Part shown: in pieces, positions 13,779 through 16,853 of the stretch | Position numbering within the stretch: position 1 is the first letter of the stretch | Layout of the letters: each line of letters opens with the position of its first letter | Source of the DNA: Acidobacteriota bacterium | Lineage (GTDB): Bacteria > Acidobacteriota > Blastocatellia > Pyrinomonadales > Pyrinomonadaceae | Assembly: GCA_023391155.1 (NCBI GenBank) | Contig: JAEWBM010000183.1 | Location: 1-16,853 of the forward strand | Direction of reading: 5' to 3' | Length of the DNA: 16,853 bases | Program-made: the position numbers and the translations under genes | Notes under the pieces: generated by a model | What the model was told of the DNA's origin: nothing | Seen by the model: only the letters and a program-made list of their open reading frames with translations | Database searches by the model: none

Positions 13779-14855
13779 TCAGGACCCGGGGCTCAATTCC
13801 TCAGTGTTCGGTGCATCAGATTCGATCTCTTCAACGGCATGTTCGCTTGAGACCAGATTGCGGAAGCGCTCAATACTTATATCACCATGCGCAAAATAAT
13901 ATAACCCGAAAACGATCGCCGGGGCGAAATACACCAGGTGCATCGCGATCGAAACGGCCGCCGCATCTTCATACCTGATCGATGGCATCAGGAAGATGAG
14001 GCTCGCCGCAGTTGCCGTATGAAACGCGCCCGCCGCACCGCCCGGCGTCGGCACTACCGAACTCACCACCGCAAACCCCATGATGAACAGCGAATCGCTG
14101 AACGTGAACGGCAGGTCGAATGCGAGCAGCACCAGCCACGTCGGTATCGAGATCGCGAACCACAGCAGTATCGTCCAAAAGGTGACGCCGACGATCTCTT
14201 TCCAATCCTTAAGGATCGCAAGTGCCGCATGCAGCTGCCGCATTAGACTGAGAATTATCTTTGAGATCCGCCCGGGTATGAACTTCCTGTCGAGCAGCCG
14301 CTCAGCCCAGCCGATGAATTTCGCTGCATACCGCTGATAGATAGCCAGCCCGACAAACCCCAGCACCACGGCAAAGAGCATCAACCAGCCTACGATATAG
14401 ACGTACTCAAATTCACGCTCGCGCCCTGCCGGCGGCGTGAACCACAGCAGGTTCACGGCAAAAAAGCATGCCAACGCCGCAAGGTCAAATATCCGCTCCA
14501 GCCCCAGCGTCACCAATGCTGCCGAAGGCCGCACCCGCTGGTCCCGCATCGGCAGCCACATCGGCCTTACCAGCTCGCCCGCTCTCCCTATCAGAAAGAT
14601 CGCCGCAAACCCCACCGTCGTCGTCGCGAACAGCTCCTTAAGGCTAGATTCCGTGATCGGCTCAAGCAGCACCTTCCAGCGTATAGCCCTTAACAGGTAT
14701 CCGATACAAATGATCAGCACCGAAACGATCAGATAAAATGGGTCCGCCTTCCTCAGGCTTCCGCGCACCTCGGCCCAATCGAGGTCCTTGCCGAAATACC
14801 ACAAGATCAGGACCGCGATCGCAAAAAGGACCGCAAATTTAACGTATTTATTCAA
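13779..14855 (-). CDS. Flippase-like integral membrane protein (UPF0104 / LPG synthase TM family)
   Basis: A 358-residue polytopic membrane protein with about eight hydrophobic helices. It shows the family pattern: an early helix (FAVLFAIAVLILWYF), LLRAIRWKVLLEP, the FLIGRAGELVRPMWL motif, LGLERIFDLAAL, and the C-terminal VVPTPGGAAGAFHTA segment. Relatives include the membrane part of lysylphosphatidylglycerol synthase (MprF) and AglD-type proteins thought to move lipids across the membrane; no aminoacyl-transfer domain is present. The residue after about 325 is an acidic soluble tail. The start is TTG at 14855, chosen because the protein aligns with the usual hydrophobic N-terminus and no upstream in-frame ATG or GTG was found; no ribosome binding site is near. 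nrdR follows in the same unit. Confidence 0.85.
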   Translation of the reverse strand: MNKYVKFAVLFAIAVLILWYFGKDLDWAEVRGSLRKADPFYLIVSVLIICIGYLLRAIRWKVLLEPITESSLKELFATTTVGFAAIFLIGRAGELVRPMWLPMRDQRVRPSAALVTLGLERIFDLAALACFFAVNLLWFTPPAGREREFEYVYIVGWLMLFAVVLGFVGLAIYQRYAAKFIGWAERLLDRKFIPGRISKIILSLMRQLHAALAILKDWKEIVGVTFWTILLWFAISIPTWLVLLAFDLPFTFSDSLFIMGFAVVSSVVPTPGGAAGAFHTATAASLIFLMPSIRYEDAAAVSIAMHLVYFAPAIVFGLYYFAHGDISIERFRNLVSSEHAVEEIESDAPNTEELSPGS

Positions 14856-14891
14856 GCTTAGATCTGATGTTCCGCCCCCGTGCCGCCGGAA

Positions 14892-14911
14892 ATTTTGCCT
14901 GCAAGCAAAAT
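14892..14911. repeat. Perfect 7-base inverted repeat in the divergent intergenic region
   Basis: ATTTTGC (14892-14898), 6 bases, GCAAAAT (14905-14911). It lies 37 bases before the TTG start of the flippase-like gene and about 80 bases upstream of the ECF-type promoter. It may be an operator or a leader hairpin; there is no direct evidence for either. Confidence 0.4.
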
Positions 14912-14919
14912 ACGATACA

Positions 14920-14932
14920 GGAAACGTTTTCC
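14920..14932. repeat. Short dyad GGAAA-N3-TTTCC
   Basis: GGAAA (14920-14924), CGT, TTTCC (14928-14932), nine bases from the previous dyad and inside a wider CAGGAA...TTCCTG pair (14918-14946). Operator-like, of unknown meaning. Confidence 0.3.
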
Positions 14933-14991
14933 AAACGCTATTCCTGCCGCATCGCGTGGACGCTGAGGCGGAGTCAAGATATAGTTTTCGT

Positions 14992-15016
14992 GGAACTTTC
15001 TATAGCAGAGTTCGTA
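14992..15016 (+). promoter_or_regulatory. ECF-type promoter of the sigma factor operon
   Basis: GGAAC (14992-14996), 16 bases, CGTA (15013-15016) on the plus strand. This is the classic ECF promoter layout and lies about 80 bases before the sigma gene, which suggests that the sigma factor drives its own operon. Within this window I noticed no second good match, but I did not scan exhaustively. Confidence 0.6.
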
Positions 15017-15078
15017 ACCCTATGTTGACGAAGCTGGGGTTGAATGCTTTGTTGGTTCTTAACTGCATATAAGGTTTA

Positions 15079-15084
15079 GAGGAG
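15079..15084 (+). promoter_or_regulatory. Ribosome binding site deciding the sigma factor start
   Basis: GAGGAG ends 8 bases before the TTG at 15093 but only 2 bases before the TTG at 15087, so the later TTG is the better start. Confidence 0.6.
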
Positions 15085-15092
15085 ATTTGGCG

Positions 15093-15686
15093 TTGGAAGC
15101 ATTAAAACCGGCTTCAGAGATCAACGGTGCGGACCTTGTCCGCCGCGCCCGTTCGGGTGACGGTGCCGCCTGGGAAGAGATCGTGACCGCATTTTCGCGG
15201 CGTATCTTTAACCTCGCCTACCGTTTCACCTCGAATGCCGACGCGGCCGAGGACCTGACCCAGGATGTTTTCATCCGGATCTATCGCACGCTCGATCAAT
15301 ATGACCCTAAACAGGGTGACCTGGCGAATTGGCTTATGCGGCTGGCCAGGAATTTGATAATCGACGATTACCGCCACCGCCAGCGGAATCCTCAGAACAC
15401 GATGGCCGATGCCGTCGACGACCACCAGTATCACCTGCGTGCCGTCGGTACATCCGCCCATCGCGACCTCGAACGCCGCGAACTTGCGGCACAGGTTCAG
15501 GACGGGATCAATAAGCTTCCCCCGGACCTGAAGACGTGCGTCATACTACGCGATATCGAGGAGTTGACCTATCAGGAGATAGTCGATGTTCTGCAGATCC
15601 CCGAGGGAACGGTAAAGTCGCGGATAAACCGCGGACGCATCGAATTGGCAAAGATATTGCGGAGAATGCGGGTCGTAACGATTTAG
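15093..15686 (+). CDS. ECF RNA polymerase sigma factor
   Basis: The 197-residue protein has sigma region 2 (about 15-100): FNLAYRFTSNADAAEDLTQDVFIRIYRTLDQYDP, then NWLMRLARNLIIDDYRHR, and region 4 (about 130-190): INKLPPDLKTCVILRDIEELTYQEI with the helix-turn-helix IPEGTVKSRINRGRIEL. Regions 1 and 3 are absent, as in group IV (ECF) sigmas. The start is TTG 15093 on the basis of the ribosome binding site. A GGAAC-N16-CGTA promoter upstream suggests autoactivation. The next gene encodes a zinc-finger anti-sigma factor, so release from that partner should control it. The inducing signal cannot be read from sequence. Confidence 0.92.
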   Translation: MEALKPASEINGADLVRRARSGDGAAWEEIVTAFSRRIFNLAYRFTSNADAAEDLTQDVFIRIYRTLDQYDPKQGDLANWLMRLARNLIIDDYRHRQRNPQNTMADAVDDHQYHLRAVGTSAHRDLERRELAAQVQDGINKLPPDLKTCVILRDIEELTYQEIVDVLQIPEGTVKSRINRGRIELAKILRRMRVVTI

Positions 15687-15780
15687 AACGCTCTTATGCG
15701 GCAAATTGGGCCGCCTCCGGCGTTCAACAATATGAGAACTATACAAGGGGTATTGTTTTATGGCTTTTAATGAGGAACAA

Positions 15781-16533
15781 ATGAACTGTACGGAGTTTGA
15801 GGACAATCTTTCCGATTACCTCGAAAAGACTCTGGACGCTTCACTGCATAAAGCCGTTGCGGCACACGCGATGAAATGCCCGCTGTGCCATTCGCTTTTG
15901 AATGACGTAAAGCAGTCGATCTCGCTTTGCCACACGATGGCCCAAGCCGAGTCGCCGCTTACCCGTCTCGAGGCCCGCATTCTCGCCAGTACCGCTCCGC
16001 AGATCGAGATGCAGTGCGGCGATTTTGAAGAGCACCTTACAGATTATCTCGACGGATTTCTTCCCGCGGCAGTATTTCACCGCTGGGAACGCCACGCGGT
16101 CATGTGCGATGATTGCACCGACCTGCCCGGCACCGTCGTTCGGTCGCTTGCCGCGATCGTTGCTTTTAAGACCGAAGAGCTGCCCGTTCCGGCGGGCCTG
16201 AACGAACGCATCCTGCAGCGCACAATTTGGGCCGACCGCCGTTCGGCCGAGCCCGAAAGGCGCTCGTGGGCATCTGGTTTCGGCGAATGGATCCGCGGGA
16301 TCAGATTGCCGGTCCCGGTCCCGCAACTGGCACCGGTTGCACTCATGCTTACCTTCGGATTCCTGTTTATCAGCCAGTCGGTGTCGGCAGACGGTTCGCT
16401 CACCGATGTTTATAACAAGAGCGTCCAGATCGCCGAGCAGACCTATCGGCAGAGCGCCGAGGCTTTTAGCCGAACGCCCTCACAGCTCCCGGCAAGTCAG
16501 GCTCCCGCAAATGCGGCTGAGGGCACGAAATGA
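15781..16533 (+). CDS. Membrane-anchored anti-sigma factor with two zf-HC2 modules
   Basis: A 250-residue protein. Two ZAS-like zinc-finger modules have identical spacing: C3-x25-H29-x3-C33-x2-C36 and C79-x25-H105-x3-C109-x2-C112, each opening with M-x-C-x2-FE. A hydrophobic helix (about 196-216) follows a linker, then a Ser/Ala/Gln-rich tail, presumably extracytoplasmic. ZAS proteins bind and hold ECF sigmas; the cognate partner is the gene 94 bases upstream. ATG 15781 is preferred because AGGA lies 4 bases upstream and because both modules then begin alike; ATG 15760, seven codons earlier, is the alternative. Most anti-sigmas of this type have one module, so the second may dimerise, sense redox or bind another partner. 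Confidence 0.88.
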   Translation: MNCTEFEDNLSDYLEKTLDASLHKAVAAHAMKCPLCHSLLNDVKQSISLCHTMAQAESPLTRLEARILASTAPQIEMQCGDFEEHLTDYLDGFLPAAVFHRWERHAVMCDDCTDLPGTVVRSLAAIVAFKTEELPVPAGLNERILQRTIWADRRSAEPERRSWASGFGEWIRGIRLPVPVPQLAPVALMLTFGFLFISQSVSADGSLTDVYNKSVQIAEQTYRQSAEAFSRTPSQLPASQAPANAAEGTK

Positions 16534-16853
16534 TGAATTGCGCATATCACAGCCAGAATGTCGCCGCCGTTCAGTGTAACGGCTGCGGCAAGGCGCTTTG
16601 CCCTGCATGCGACCACCGCATCAAGGGCTTCCCATATTGTCAGGATTGCATCGTCGAGGGCGTCGGTCTGCTTCGCGGCCGCAACAAGTCTGATTATGCT
16701 CCTTTCGTCCGTCGCCGAACGTCTCACGTGATCGCAACGCTTCTCTCGTTCGTTCTTCCAGGCCTCGGTGCCGCCTATAACGGCCAGACAGTAAAAGCGC
16801 TGGTATATTTCGCGATTTTCATTGGCCTGTTCCAGATGGCAGTGCTGACAGGC
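16530..16853 (+). CDS. B-box zinc-finger membrane protein, C-terminus outside window
   Basis: I translated 108 codons from ATG 16530 to the window edge. The N-terminus is a B-box-like zinc finger with paired ligands: C4...H7, C16-x2-C19, C24-x2-C27, and C37-x2-C40. After a basic linker, hydrophobic segments begin at about residue 68 (ATLLSFVLPGLGAAYNG and then VYFAIFIGLFQMAVL). The PGLGAAYNG motif resembles TM2-type or similar membrane proteins. The ATG overlaps the anti-sigma stop (ATGA), so translation is coupled and the protein probably works with the sigma/anti-sigma pair. Such bacterial B-box proteins have no settled function. Confidence 0.75.
   Translation, partial: MMNCAYHSQNVAAVQCNGCGKALCPACDHRIKGFPYCQDCIVEGVGLLRGRNKSDYAPFVRRRTSHVIATLLSFVLPGLGAAYNGQTVKALVYFAIFIGLFQMAVLTG

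Overview
The window looks like chromosomal DNA of a GC-rich Acidobacteriota bacterium, possibly Blastocatellia. This is inferred from an acidobacterial-type VWFA lipoprotein-like/secreted protein at the left end, an ECF sigma factor followed by a zf-HC2 anti-sigma factor and a B-box/membrane protein, and the overall gene style. No rRNA, tRNA, CRISPR array, insertion sequence or phage gene was seen. Everything from 1 to 14855 reads on the minus strand, and 15093-16853 reads on the plus strand, so 14856-15092 is a divergent intergenic region.

Regions, listed left to right (minus-strand transcription runs right to left). 1-1106: a VWFA-domain secreted protein, cut by the window edge. 1185-5588: an apparent reactive-sulfur operon, transcribed from a strong sigma-70-type promoter at 5596-5624. 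Its order is ArsR-type repressor, rhodanese-DUF2892 membrane protein, ETHE1-like persulfide dioxygenase fused to two rhodanese domains, DUF2202 ferritin-like lipoprotein, a TauE/SafE sulfite exporter interrupted by an in-frame TAA, a 29-residue membrane microprotein, and a DUF302 protein. 5671-8406: a redox group of thioredoxin, an MDR oxidoreductase, a YceI lipoprotein and an Rrf2-family regulator. An inverted repeat TGTAAC-N7-GTTACA occurs three times here, each time in a gene's upstream region, and suggests a local Rrf2 regulon.

8451-8675 is a small acidic disordered protein. 8787-10571 is an MltD-like LysM lytic transglycosylase with its own terminator. 10775-13189 is Lon protease. 13271-13765 is NrdR, probably co-transcribed with the flippase-like membrane protein at 13779-14855 and ending at a clear terminator between nrdR and lon. 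On the plus strand, an ECF sigma factor is preceded by a promoter of ECF type (GGAAC-N16-CGTA), which suggests autoregulation. It is followed by an anti-sigma factor with two zinc-finger modules of identical spacing, and by a B-box zinc-finger membrane protein whose start overlaps the anti-sigma stop and which runs off the window.

The most interesting material is the sulfur operon (nonsense-split exporter, membrane microprotein, ferritin-like lipoprotein, leaderless repressor mRNA) and the three-site operator family around the Rrf2 gene. All functions are read from sequence alone; no database search was run.
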